This document shows positions 36,030-46,299 of a stretch of 64,000 bases of DNA, in pieces (the first letter of the stretch is position 1; each line of letters opens with the position of its first letter). The stretch is from Chinchilla lanigera (lineage: Eukaryota > Chordata > Mammalia > Rodentia > Chinchillidae). The notes under the pieces were generated by a model. The model saw nothing but the letters and a program-made list of their open reading frames with translations. It was not told the origin of the DNA and made no database searches. Both the position numbers and the translations under genes were made by a program. Location of the stretch: assembly GCF_000276665.1 (NCBI RefSeq), contig NW_004955405.1, positions 14,287,423 through 14,351,422 on the forward strand, in the 5' to 3' direction.

Positions 36030-36450
36030 GGAATGTTCATAAGATCAGACCCATACCGGAGAAACAGTTTAAAATGGAGATTGAGGTTCAACCACTGAAC
36101 GTTGTAACAGTGTTCAGAAAATGCCATAAGGATATCAGAAGCTGGGAACACTTTCTAGAGTCATCTTAAATAGAGGAGGAGGAAAAGTGGGCTTTTGTCA
36201 CCTGGCATAGGCCAGTTATTGTCTGTATGCTGCCCTGTCTGCTCCCAGTGAGGGGACACGACTTCAGACTTCCACCAAAGAAACTCATCCCTGGGAAGCT
36301 GTGAGCCACTGTCTGGTCATACTCCTCAAAGCTGCGTGAATGAGCTGAGCCACTTATCCTGGCAACAGCTGTCCTGTTTGCCGGCAGATGACTCACTTTC
36401 TCCCTCCTACCATGAATGATATCTTTGTGAACGTCTAGACCCCAAGAAAT
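36030..36450. other. Unassigned sequence with LTR-like composition
   Basis: G+C higher than its surroundings, with a 76-codon minus-strand open frame (36166-36396). I could not match it to a known LTR or gene. The reverse strand carries an ATTTAAG TATA-like stretch near 36168, which is weak evidence for an LTR. Confidence 0.3.
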
Positions 36451-36576
36451 AAGAAGGTCTCCCTAAGGGCTGGGGATTTAGCTCAGAGGCACAGCGCCTG
36501 CCTGGCAAGCACAAGGTAGAGAGTTCGATCTCTGGTCCCGGAAAAAAAAACAAAGAAAAAAAGAAGGTCTCCCTAA
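36451..36576 (+). mobile_element. ID SINE with perfect 16-bp TSDs
   Basis: The TSD AAGAAGGTCTCCCTAA lies at 36451-36466 and 36561-36576. The body, GGGCTGGGGATTTAGCTCAG, has a short CACAGCGCCTGCCTGGCAAG core and GAGTTCGATCTCTGGTCCCG. It differs from the young GGCAAAAGCG group, so at least two subfamilies have been active fairly recently. Confidence 0.95.
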
Positions 36577-36579
36577 ATA

Positions 36580-37240
36580 TTTACGTGTTCCTTTATTCTA
36601 TATTTAACCCACTCATTTCAGACTCACAGCTGGCAAAATTCTTTCACAACCCAAGTACCATTTCCTTAAAATATTTTATTGATTTCAAACTTCACATACA
36701 ATTAAACATAAAGTACAACCCCATGACATATAAAGTCCTTTTAAGTCAGGTGTTTTTATCTTTTGCTTGTTTTTTGTCTTCTTGCAAGAGTTTTTCTGGA
36801 ATTTTCAAGACTGAAAGCAGTAATGGTCTTGTGCTAATCTCAATTTTCAATATTTTCTTCCTTTTGCCTTAAAAAAATCCTTCTCCATCTTCATGAAGGT
36901 CTTTAAAGATTCATCTTTAGGAAGTCTTCTCTAGCACTATCTGACAAGATAAAAAAAGCTTTTTATGTTTTCATTATTTGATTATCAGCACAATTAAAAT
37001 ATTCAATGTTGTATTTTCCTAGTATGGTTAAATGGAGCTATTTTCCCCTACATTCTGCAATATTAGTGTCTTATTATGGTGATATATTGTCACGAATTGA
37101 GTATACCTTTATCAAATGGATGAAAGAATATTGAATGATTTTGCTGGACCAGAAGTACATATGGATAATAAAATGAAATTTTGTAAGAGTGTGTAACCTA
37201 CTTTGCTTTGGTTTATAAGGTTTTCTCATCACCCAGAAAA
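36580..37240. other. Unassigned sequence
   Basis: No repeat or exon recognised. Confidence 0.4.
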
Positions 37241-37244
37241 CTAG

Positions 37245-37383
37245 ATAAATTATTTGTTTTTTGTTTTGTTTTGTTTTTTGTTTTTGTTTTTCTTCCAGTA
37301 CCAGGAATCGAACTCACGACCTTATGCTTGCCAGGCAGGCACTGTGCTGCTGAGCTAAATCCCCAGCCCCCAAATAAATTATT
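37245..37383 (-). mobile_element. ID SINE, antisense, with 10-bp TSDs
   Basis: The TSD ATAAATTATT lies at 37245-37254 and 37374-37383. Between them are a TTTTG-rich tail and a complete minus-strand body (CAGTACCAGGAATCGAACTC, TTGCCAGGCAGGCACTGTGC, GAGCTAAATCCCCAGCCCC). Confidence 0.95.
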
Positions 37384-37389
37384 GTTTCC

Positions 37390-39165
37390 ATCAATAGTTC
37401 TTCAAATGCCTGAAAATCACTAAATATATGAGCAGCCATTTTTGTGTAGTAATCTAGGATCAAGCCACTATATTAGAACTTTAAGGGAATTTTTTTAAGA
37501 CTTCAATTTTTATGTTTCATTTTTGTGATGCACTTCTGCCTCCTTACAAACACTGTGCACTAATGTCCATGTCCAGTTTTATTTGGCCATGAATGGTCAT
37601 CTGCATGTTTATTACTTTCAAGATGTATTTTAATTTCAATGATAATGAATTCCAATAAATATATTATTAAATATAACTTTGAAAGCTTATTTTGAAACAA
37701 ATATTAATTTGTTTATTTAAAAATTATGTTATGTCTAGAAAAATCTCACACCTCTTTTGCAGTACTACCTACAATATTATAGTTTTAATATCAAATTGTC
37801 AGAATAAAGAACGCTTTTATCTCTATTCATGTTTCTTATGAGAAATCCAGTCATTCATCAGCACTTGAATTCTCAATGTCATTGGCTTAACTCATCATCC
37901 AATCTAACTGCATCCCCTAATTCTCCTCAGTTTTTGACATCTTTTTGATAAACTTCTAAAACCTAGACTGTAGCATTAGCAAAATCCTACACATTATCTC
38001 CTTCAGTAACATTTCCTAATCTTTTTGCTCCAAATAGAATGTGACTTTTTCAAAGGACACTGTCTAGCCTAGATCAGTTAGTTTGGTGTGGGAAATAGAA
38101 GTCACTCTAAAATTCAAAATAGGAAGCCTTTAACAGAGGGAGGAAGAGACTTATTTGTCAGAAAAGTAGTGGCAGTAAAAGCAGGAAATGGTCCCCCAAA
38201 TTTTGCAAATGTAGGAATTGCCTATATCACAGCTTATCCAGCTACCCATCAGTGATCTCAGCTGCCTGCACCACCATAGAAAGTCATGCCCAGGATCACT
38301 CTTGTAAGCTACTTCAAACCATTTTCCATCTACCCATATGTCTGTCTGCATTTGCTCCCAGAGAAAAATGGCTTGTTCTTTTCCATCGCCTAATCCTACC
38401 CCAAGTACATCTGCTTCCATCTCCTCTCTCCATATGCATAACACCATAAGGATTCTTCAAGTTGCCTAAAACAGAAATCTTAGAATGTTCTGTGACTCAG
38501 TTATTCTCATGTCATGAATTTGATCATAACGTCTTCTCAACTGCATCTCAAGAAATGTCTGCAACTTCATCCCTTCTATTATTCTATTGATACAACTCTA
38601 AATAATGCCATGGTCATCTTTATCTAGGAGACTAGTAAGAGTTTCCTAAATGATCATTCTTCTGCCATCATTTACCCCAGGTTATTTTCTGGACATTACA
38701 AAAAATACTCACTATAACTCTCGCTACTGCTCTTTAATGGGCATAATATTTATGATGGTGCAGATCCATGTTTTTGTTTTCTGGAACAAATTTCAACACC
38801 ATTTAGCTGCAAGTATTTCATGGAACATCTTTGAGAAAATTTGATCTAAGCAAATAATTTGTTCTTTCTTTTTGTTTTAAATAAAAGAACGTGTGTGCTT
38901 ATACAAAATCAAAAGGATAGACTGGATTTGGAAAATTGGAGACAGGAGAGACAACACGATTGGTATAATATATTCTAGAGCATTTGAAGAGTTTAGCATG
39001 CAGACAGCCTAAAGGAATTACTATTGTTAAGATGAGAAATATCTATTCTGAGACAAGAAGTAGAAAGTGAAATGTTGAGAGTATGATCAGACTTTAGTAT
39101 CTCTGCTTGTGATCAATAGGAAAGGATAAATTACTCAAATACTTTAAGCACCAATATCCCCCCCA
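37390..39165. other. Unassigned sequence
   Basis: No confident feature. T/C-rich stretches at about 37850-38700 resemble the reverse complement of an old LINE or LTR, but no family could be named. Confidence 0.35.
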
Positions 39166-39167
39166 CT

Positions 39168-39250
39168 CATCATTTTTCAACAAACATTTATTGATGATCT
39201 GTTAGACATTTTCACTCTTCTAGAAATTGAACAGATACTAGAAAAAATAG
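39168..39250 (+). repeat. L2/MIR-type 3' fragment (weak)
   Basis: CATTTTTCAACAAACATTTA followed by TTGATGATCTGTTAGACATT matches the common 'caacaaatatttattgagcacctactatgtgcc' pattern of old mammalian repeats. Confidence 0.4.
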
Positions 39251-39654
39251 ATTGAGTATCTGTATTGATTTATATTATAGCATCTTTCTACTGGAATGCA
39301 ATTATGTTTATTGTTATCACCAGGAAGTAGAAAGTGTTCTGTTAGGGAAACAATAAGAAAAGAACACATGGCCATTCTTAGGGGTTAGGTCAGCACCATT
39401 GAAAGACTTGTAAGAAAAGATACTGGACAAATAGAATTTCACTTCGGAAATAGTACCTTAGTATTAAGGTAAGTTAACAGGGTTCCCTGAAAAGATCAAA
39501 CAGCACACCCAAAGACAGAAAAAGAGTTGTCAAAAGCAAAAAAGAAGGAAAAATCAGGACAGGATCATGGAGCTTGTCAGAGTGCAGAGCAAATAAATAA
39601 AAGGGTGGAGAGATAGGTGGAGCTAGTTCAAAAAAACTATATAAATTAGTGCTT

Positions 39655-39785
39655 CTGTAAAAATGATGCGCAAAGCTATCACCAGGGGCCTTTTTAACTC
39701 CTGGGTTCCTATTCAGTAGATCTAGGATGGGACCCTAACATCTAAGATGCCTGAAACTAGTGCCAATGTTGGTGGTCTGTTTGTC
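39655..39785 (+). repeat. MER5-like hAT DNA transposon fragment
   Basis: The block order ATCACCAGGGGCCTTTTTAA, CTATTCAGTAGATCTAGGAT, GGGACCCTAACATCTAAGAT and AATGTTGGTGGTCTGT matches the MER5 non-autonomous hAT element ('cagtagttctggggtgggacctaagaatctgc...'). No coding capacity. Confidence 0.6.
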
Positions 39786-40159
39786 ACTCTTTCAACAATA
39801 AAGATGTAAATTATGACCAGGAGTTTGAACCTTATATCTGTTCCCCTATGTTTAAATAGAAAAGTAATAATCAAATTTGAATTTTTACAAGATCTTTCTC
39901 ATGCCTTGTGAACACTATACCAGAATTTGAACATTCAGGAGGTAGGGAGACATTTTTAAAAGAAATAATAATATCCAAAGTTATACAGTACACTTGGGAA
40001 GTTGTAATGTGAATAACAGGATAAATTTAAGATCTAGAATCAAGAGACAAAGATCATAAGAGTAATAAAAACATCAAGTGTGATGCCCAAGTGTGGGGTT
40101 AGTGTCAATGTATGCAAAGTTATGTTAATGATGATGAGGATGATGAAACAAACAAAACA

Positions 40160-40330
40160 TATTCAGTATTTACTACATGTGGGACACTACTATATATGCT
40201 TATAAATACCTAGGTTTCAAAATAATTAGGAAAACTACTATTGTATCTTCACTTTTTCGGTGAGGAAACTGAAGTATGGATTAAGAAACTCAGAATTAGT
40301 GACATATAGATATAATTAGGTAAAGTTTGT
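40160..40330 (+). repeat. MIR SINE fragment
   Basis: TATTTACTACATGTGGGACA, CTATATATGCTTATAAATAC, ACTACTATTGTATCTTCACT and GGTGAGGAAACTGAAGTATG follow the MIR consensus order closely, including the 'gaggaaactgaggc' core. Confidence 0.75.
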
Positions 40331-40735
40331 TATCATTATTCCAGTACATATAGAGTTAGAAAAGAAAATTATTGAAGGACCTTTGTTTTGATAATAAGAT
40401 TTTTTCCTTGATAATTATTACTATCAGAGTCACTCTGTAACAGAAAGAGATAGGATTAGGTAGGAATGCATACAAGTGTAGAAAATTTGGACATGCATTC
40501 TGAAGACTGGAGATAAACTTGACTGTAGATAAATGAAAGCCCTGAACAGTAGTGTTAAATACTCACCAAAGCATTGCTTATCAATGTGTTTTAGAGTCAA
40601 ACAGATTTATGCTATACATATCAGTAAACTTGGGGTGGAAACAGAGAAAATGGGATGGTGGCCTGATTCAAGGTTGAGGAATTGAGTATAATTGAATATA
40701 ATTGAACCTCATGATGGAGTTCATATAGCACAAGG
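40331..40735. other. Unassigned sequence
   Basis: No feature recognised between the MIR and the L1. Confidence 0.4.
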
Positions 40736-40739
40736 ACAG

Positions 40740-42133
40740 GATGAAGGCAAAAGGGATTTTATAATTTCAAAGAGGAAAAATTTGTATGAAATGTATTCTG
40801 TGCCTAGATTTTTTCATGTAACATATTGCCCCCAAGTTCCTCTCATAGTATGGAAAGTGGTAGGATTTCCTTCTATTTTATGGCTGAATAGCACCCCATT
40901 GTGTATAGGTACCACATTTTCAAAATCTGTTCATCTACTTATGAGCACTTAGGATGCTTCAATATTTTAGCTATCATGAATAACACTACAGTGCACATAG
41001 AAATATAGATATCTCTTCAACACACATATTTCATTTTCTTTGGACAAGTTTCCACTAGTGGGATTGCTCAGTTATATGGTAATTTTATTTTTAGTTTACT
41101 GATGAACATCTGTTCAATTTTTCAAAATGGCTGTATGAATTTATGGCATCATAAACAGTTGATAAGCATTTCTTTTCTCCACCCCCTCATTAGCACTTGG
41201 ATGGCTTCTCTTTTCTTTAGTAGTAGCTAATCTAATAGATAAAATGTGACATTTTGTTGTGACTTTAATTTGCATATCTCATGATTAAAGATGGAGAATT
41301 TTCATATTCTTTTTGGTTATTTGTACTACTTTGCTTTATTTATTTTGTTTTGCTCTGTTTTGTTTTTGAGAAGTGTCTATGTAAGTACTTTCCCGAATTT
41401 TTAACAAGGTTGTTTGTTTCTAGTTATTGAAGAGTTTGAGTTCTTTGTGTATTTTGAACACTAGCCTCTTACTCAAAGCAGAATTTACAAATATTTTCTC
41501 CCATTCTCTGAGTTGCCTCTAAACTATTGGTTGTTTTCTTTGCTACATAGAATATTTTAATTTGAGGTATTCTTATTTGTTTTTTTTTTGTTTTCTTGCA
41601 TATGACTTTGACATTTTATTCAAAAGGTCCTTAGTAGAAGTGTGTTTTAGTTTTTCCCATCAATTTTCTTCTAGACATTTCAGAACTCTTAAATATTAAA
41701 TTTTCTCTCTTAAACCACTTAAATTGATTTTTATATATGATCACACATCATATTTACTTTCATTATTTTGCATGCTAATATACAGTTTTCTCAACACAAT
41801 TGGAGAATTGTCCTTTCTCTGTGAGTGTTCATTTCAACTTTGTGGAAATCAGGTAGGAAAATATATGGGTTTCTGAATTTTCTTTTATATCCCTTTGTTC
41901 TGTGTGTCTCATTTGTATGGCATTACTATGTTGTTTTGGCTACTATAGCTTTGTAGTCTATTTTAAAGTCACAATAATGATGCTTCCAGCTTTGTTCTTG
42001 TACAAGATCACTTTGGAAATTCAGTCTTTTGTAGTTCTGTGTGAATTTTTCATTGTCTTTTTCCATTTGTGTGAAGAATGGCATTGCTATTTTAATTGAT
42101 AAAAATTGCATTGTATATACAAATCACCATAGA
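40740..42133 (-). mobile_element. Old L1 ORF2 3' half, antisense
   Basis: Nearly 1.4 kb of L1 ORF2 in reverse order: CTTCTATTTTATGGCTGAAT near 40870, ATTGCTCAGTTATATGGTAA near 41063, a GACTTTAATTTGCATATCTC block near 41261, TATTTTCTCCCATTCTCTGA near 41492, GGCTACTATAGCTTTGTAGT near 41939 and AATTGATAAAAATTGCATTG near 42095. The right edge abuts the piggyBac remnant. No open frame of note. Confidence 0.8.
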
Positions 42134-42905
42134 TGAAGAAAAGTTAAAAATTTTTCCACTAATACCTGTTCTAAGACAGTTCTTTTTCTTTCTTTGTGAG
42201 TAGTTTTGTCATCAAACCTCAGGCAATTTTCAAGGAGACCAAACTGCCTCTGCCTCATCTTTATTCTGAAAACCTCAAGTCCATACACACCAATTTTCCG
42301 TTTACATTCCTGTGATTACCATGAAAATATCCTGCTAAGCACAGCAGACCTATGAATGCTTTCAGTTCAGTAAGTGAGGTATAATGAATACATTTTTGGG
42401 TATGCCTATTGGTGCATACAAAATATTTTAATTATATTTCAGCATTTGTGTATCTTACAACATCTTGTAGCATTTTGTCTGTTACAAACGATTTCCTACA
42501 TTGAGTAGCAGTGCTGGCATTCCTTCTGATGTGTCTCACCCCTGCCAAGATCCTCACCATATTTTCAGATCTAGTTCTAACATTGGATCATTCTATTTGA
42601 TTGTGTGACCATTTTGTGCCATTTCTACTAATCAAATATGTACCGTATGCTGTTGACTTCATCTGAATCAAGGAGGTCTTATTCTCTGCATCTGTATTGG
42701 TCTATTTTGGCTCTATTTCATTGTCACAGGGACTTTGACTTATATGGCTCACATCAAAGTCATTATCATCTTCATCATCCATGCATGAATGATCTGATGA
42801 TTCACTTTCGACTACCTCCAAAACTTGCAAATCTGATTTTTCACATGCCATTGTATTTTATTGGGCTACTTCTACAAGAAAAAAATCAAAATAAAACTTT
42901 TTAAA
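42134..42905 (-). pseudogene. piggyBac-family transposase pseudogene (N-terminal part)
   Basis: On the minus strand an ATG at 42851 starts a frame with an acidic N-terminus (MACEKSDLQV..., then a DDEDDNDFD stretch). The frame continues in register to about 42300, interrupted by only three stop codons. It contains SRNGTKW (about 42610-42630), FVTDKMLQDVVRYTN (about 42445-42490) and LTELKAFIGLLCLAG (about 42331-42375). After one frameshift near 42300 it reads GLEVFRIKM and CLRFDDKTT (about 42205-42235). This order is typical of the piggyBac DDE transposase family (the N-terminal region, the 'FIGL' block and the 'LRFDD' block). The sequence stops at the L1 edge, before the region where the catalytic aspartates should lie, so roughly the first 240 residues remain and the protein cannot be active. 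Relation to LOOPER- or PGBD-type elements is plausible but untested. Confidence 0.82.
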
Positions 42906-43476
42906 GAAGCAAATCCTAATTGCACAGTAATTTAGCAATGAGCATTTCCTGGGTAAAACTCACCTATTGCTGCTTTGGTTTCCCGTACACACCTTGTCAT
43001 TCATCTGCCCAGTGGATGCATGCACATATGGGATTTTAGTTTCCATAGCTGCTGTGTGTCACACTCATATTCCATTATGGAAAAATACATGTTTACACAA
43101 GAGAAGAGTGGTGTGGGTGTATTTTACCCTTTGTGATGCTCAGGTAAACATATGCAAAACCTTTTAGATGGAGCATTACATGAGTAAAAATCCCAGTTTG
43201 ATGCTTTTTCACATATGCACACACCTTGCCATTCATCATACCAAGTGTACTGGTAAACACAAAGATTACTTCTTGTATCTCCCAGGTGCAACTACTGGGA
43301 CACACAGCTGGTTACTATTCTAATAAAGTACAAATTTACAGTAGAAAAGTAAGGGATGGATTTCTTATAACCCAGTGTTATCCCCCCAATATTAGTAGGG
43401 TTAAATATTCAGCTAATATGTTCATTCATCATTTCCAAATGTCTTTTTAACATATTTTCCACACTTTTTGGATGGT
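42906..43476 (-). other. Possible non-coding 5' part of the piggyBac element
   Basis: Sequence upstream of the transposase start. It contains recurrent short motifs (GTACACACCTTGTCATTCAT near 42986, CACACACCTTGCCATTCATC near 43218, and several GGTAAA-type words) that could be subterminal repeats. TTAA tetramers, the piggyBac target, occur near 43402 and 43447, but no terminal inverted repeat could be defined. Confidence 0.35.
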
Positions 43477-43625
43477 GGTAAGACTTCCTTCTATTTTATG
43501 GTTGAATAGCACCCCATTGTGTATATGTACCACATTTTCAAAATCTGTTCATCTACTTATGAGCACTTAGGATGTTTCAATATTTTAACTATCAGGAATA
43601 ACACTACAGTGAACATAGAAATATA
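43477..43625 (-). repeat. 149-bp near copy of L1 segment 40859-41007
   Basis: Aligns without gaps to 40859-41007, with about eight mismatches (roughly 95% identity). Both copies share non-canonical L1 states such as TTCATCTACTTATGAGCACT. Flanks differ on both sides. It could be a local duplication or an independent fragment of the same L1 subfamily. Confidence 0.8.
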
Positions 43626-43810
43626 AGTAATTACATTAAGTATTTCCCAGTTTTCCCTGATTTTCGAAATTTATCACAGCTTAGAATTTAGTTTATTTCG
43701 TATCTTTGTTCCTAATTTGTACAGTCCCTAGCCACACAGGTCAAAATGCTGTATGAGTGCTATGCTAATGAATGCCTCCCTCTACTTTACAGTTTCTTTT
43801 AGTCTCATGT

Positions 43811-43944
43811 AAAAATGTGACCCAGGGGGCTGGGGATTTAGCTCAGCGGCAAAAGCGCCTGCCTGGCAAGCGCAAGGTCGTGAGTTCGGTTCCCGGTACC
43901 GGAGAAAAACCAAAAAAAAAAAAAACAAAAAAAAAATGTGACCC
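43811..43944 (+). mobile_element. ID SINE, young subfamily, with 13-bp TSDs
   Basis: The TSD AAAAATGTGACCC lies at 43811-43823 and 43932-43944. This is the best preserved body in the window: GGGGCTGGGGATTTAGCTCA, GCGGCAAAAGCGCCTGCCTG, GCAAGGTCGTGAGTTCGGTT, CCCGGTACCGGAG and an AAAAACCAAAA tail. Box A and box B both look intact. Confidence 0.96.
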
Positions 43945-44391
43945 TGTGCACAGCAGTATAAATGAAGAATGAATGGAAGTTACTCATAATTAATGATCTT
44001 GGCTTTGCTTTATTAATCTTATAATGTGATGCTTGCCAACTGTAATTCACAAGAGATAAACTGAAAAAGAAGAAACGCAGGTAGGAAAATTTTTAAATTT
44101 AAAAGTAAAAAGGAAAGAAAACATAGCCATATGCTTTCTTTATCTTTTTCCCATCTTTTTCCATTTATCCATAACAAGGAAAATTCTTAAAGGCTAAATT
44201 AGAGTTCACAGACCAATGAGAAAGTGGGACTTGAAAGAGGATGCTGTTAAAAATTTGAAATATGTTTGGTAGAAAGATTAAATAAAGCAAAATTCACTGC
44301 CGGGATAAGAGAAATGAAAAATCCAGAGAAAATTTTGAAAAAATAAGAACAAAGTATGATATGGACCATGTGAGCAATGAGTAAGGAGAAA

Positions 44392-44510
44392 TAGCCAGGG
44401 AGATAGCTCAGCAGCACATGCACCTGCCTGGCAAGTGCAAGGTGCTGAGTATGGTTCCCAGTACCCACCCCAACCAAACAAAAGCAAAAGCAAAACAAAG
44501 AAGAAGAAAT
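44392..44510 (+). mobile_element. ID SINE, older copy
   Basis: GGGAGATAGCTCAGCAGCAC, CACCTGCCTGGCAAGTGCAA, GAGTATGGTTCCCAGTACCC and a tail of AAAC/AAAGC units. The first bases are changed, indicating age. Confidence 0.88.
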
Positions 44511-44569
44511 TGATTGATTAAAGTATTAAAGAGATTAAAAACTAAAAAGAAAATAAAATATTAAAAATA

Positions 44570-44868
44570 ATACAGAGTCTCACTAGACAATATGGTAGGA
44601 AATCACCAATGGTTGTTATAGTGCATATTGTTGTCTTCAAATTAGTGTTCAGGTTACCAGATTACCAGACCTGGTAATCTGAGCAACTTCGCTGAAGACA
44701 ACAATATGTAATATAACAACCACTGTTAATTCTTATCATTTTATTCTAAATCTCTGCATAGTTTTTATTATTTTTGCTTTGTTTTGTTTTGGTCTATGTT
44801 GTTGGTAGTTTGCTATTGTTCTTTTCATTACCATTATTATTCTCTTCATAATTAAACAAAGAAAAAAT
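44570..44868 (+). mobile_element. L1 3'-end foldback with perfect central hairpin
   Basis: Left arm (about 44570-44657): antisense L1 3' UTR (TATGGTAGGAAATCACCAAT, GCATATTGTTGTCTTCAAAT). Right arm (about 44669-44868): the same UTR region in sense (ACCTGGTAATCTGAGCAACT, AATATAACAACCACTGTTAA), continuing to an A-rich end (AAACAAAGAAAAAA). At the centre, CAGATTACCAG AC CTGGTAATCTG (44658-44681) is an exact hairpin of 11-bp arms and a 2-base loop. The outer arms are only about 75% complementary by eye. Confidence 0.7.
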
Positions 44869-44876
44869 TCTTTTGA

Positions 44877-45025
44877 TACCAGGCATAGTGGCACACACCT
44901 GTAATCCCAGCACTTAGAAGGCTGAGGCAGGAGCATTGTTGAGTGTTGAGGCCACCCAGAGCTACAAAGTGAGCTCAAGGCCAGGCTGAACTGCATAGTG
45001 AGACCCCCATTTCAAAAACACACAA
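44877..45025 (+). mobile_element. B1-like 7SL-derived SINE
   Basis: ATACCAGGCATAGTGGCACA, CACCTGTAATCCCAGCACTT, AGAAGGCTGAGGCAGGAGCA, AGCTCAAGGCCAGGCTGAAC and CATAGTGAGACCCCCATTTC. Same family as the copy at 34.4 kb, with an internal insertion relative to mouse B1. Confidence 0.9.
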
Positions 45026-45238
45026 AACAAAGCAAATACATTTGATCAGAGAACCAGTAGTTTATAGAATCCTTTTCTTCTTTAATTTTCATCTCTTCCA
45101 CTGATTCATAACTAAATGTTCAAAACAATGAACTCAACTGCCGTGAGAGGCACATTGAGCTCCCAATGGATGAAGACTCCCCAAATCTCCCAAAGTGACC
45201 CTGAAATGATACAGGAAAATAAAAACTCCCAACCTGAA

Positions 45239-45794
45239 TGATATCTGAGGAAGAGTTCATATTCTCTAAATTTGAAGAATGAATTTTAGGAACAAAGGAG
45301 GTTAAGAGCAGAATATATTTATCGAGAGAAAGAAAAGAAAGCTTCTGTCCAGAGAGGGACAGAAGGGGGCCCCGAGTGGGTTACCCTGGACTCTGTCTTT
45401 TTTAGGGACTTTTATAGAGCAAAACCATGAGGTGAGGTGGGTCCAAGGTAAGGGAAAAATGGACAAAACTGTGGTCAGCCAATAAGAATTTTTCAGGTAA
45501 AATTGATTAAATCAGGGTCAAATGGGGAAGGAGTCATGTAGCAAGCGGGCATGAATACAGAACAGGGGCTTGTCCTGTAAGGGGTTGAGTCAATGACTCT
45601 TCAAGGTGATTGTTACCCATTTAGAATATCAATCCCTGATGTCCACCCCAAGGGAGGTATGTGGGTGCATTTATTTAGTCCTTTGTCTTGAAGTCTGGCC
45701 CACAGCAAATACATATCTTTCATGTTGGCTCCTTAGAGGGCCTGCCCCTTCTGACTGCCTATAGTATTGCTGTCTAACTTAGCTGCCTATAGCA
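45239..45794 (-). mobile_element. Endogenous retroviral solo LTR, antisense (family A, copy 1)
   Basis: About 556 bp running TG (45239) to CA (45794) on the plus strand; the LTR itself reads on the minus strand. Shared blocks with the LTRs at 55.5 and 56.3 kb include AAAGCTTCTGTC(C/T)(A)AGAGGGACAG (reverse of R/U5), CAAATGGGGAAG..AGTCATGTAGCAAGC, and a GACTGCCTATAGTATTGCTG end. The TATA box is visible in reverse as TTTTATAGAGC near 45410. Only one copy of the U3 repeat unit is present. No clear TSD and no internal retroviral genes, so it is treated as a solo LTR. Confidence 0.75.
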
Positions 45795-45799
45795 CTTAT

Positions 45800-46155
45800 A
45801 TGGTTTTGTTGTTGATAAATCACCAAAATAAATAAATAAAAACTAGGGTGCTTTATTTCTAAGCAATTTTGCTGTTCCTCTCAATCTTGTATTTTAAATT
45901 TCCACTTATAACCCAACTACTCCAATAAAATATCAGTTACCCAGCTCTAAAATCCAAGATTTCATGTATTATACAATTAATTAGATCTTGCATTGATAAT
46001 TTTGTAATTTATGAGAGCTTTATGGGTTTTAGTTTTCTCATCCTGTAAAATGAAAATAATAAGATATACTTCAAGGGAATCTTGTAAAAACAGAATGTAT
46101 TTCTACAGAAGGATATAGTAAGCTCAAGGGTATTTATGTCATGACCTCCTATAGT
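45800..46155. other. Unassigned sequence
   Basis: No recognised feature between the LTR and the ID element. Confidence 0.4.
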
Positions 46156-46159
46156 TATT

Positions 46160-46294
46160 CTCATTTCTGAGTTTTTTGGTTTTTGTTTTTTTGTTTTGGT
46201 TTTTTTCCAGTATTGGGAATCGAACTCACAACGTCGTGCTTGCCAGGCAGGCGCTGTGCTGCTGAGCTAAATCCCCAGCCCCTCATTTCTGAGT
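46160..46294 (-). mobile_element. ID SINE, antisense, with 13-bp TSDs
   Basis: The TSD CTCATTTCTGAGT lies at 46160-46172 and 46282-46294. A T/TTTTG-rich tail is followed by CCAGTATTGGGAATCGAACT, GTGCTTGCCAGGCAGGCGCT and GAGCTAAATCCCCAGCCC. Confidence 0.95.
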
Positions 46295-46299
46295 ATATA

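Noticed and set aside
43825..43931. Possible tRNA gene, since box A and box B are intact
   Set aside because: The body does not form a full cloverleaf with an anticodon arm and ends in a SINE tail with flanking TSDs; it is an ID retroposon.
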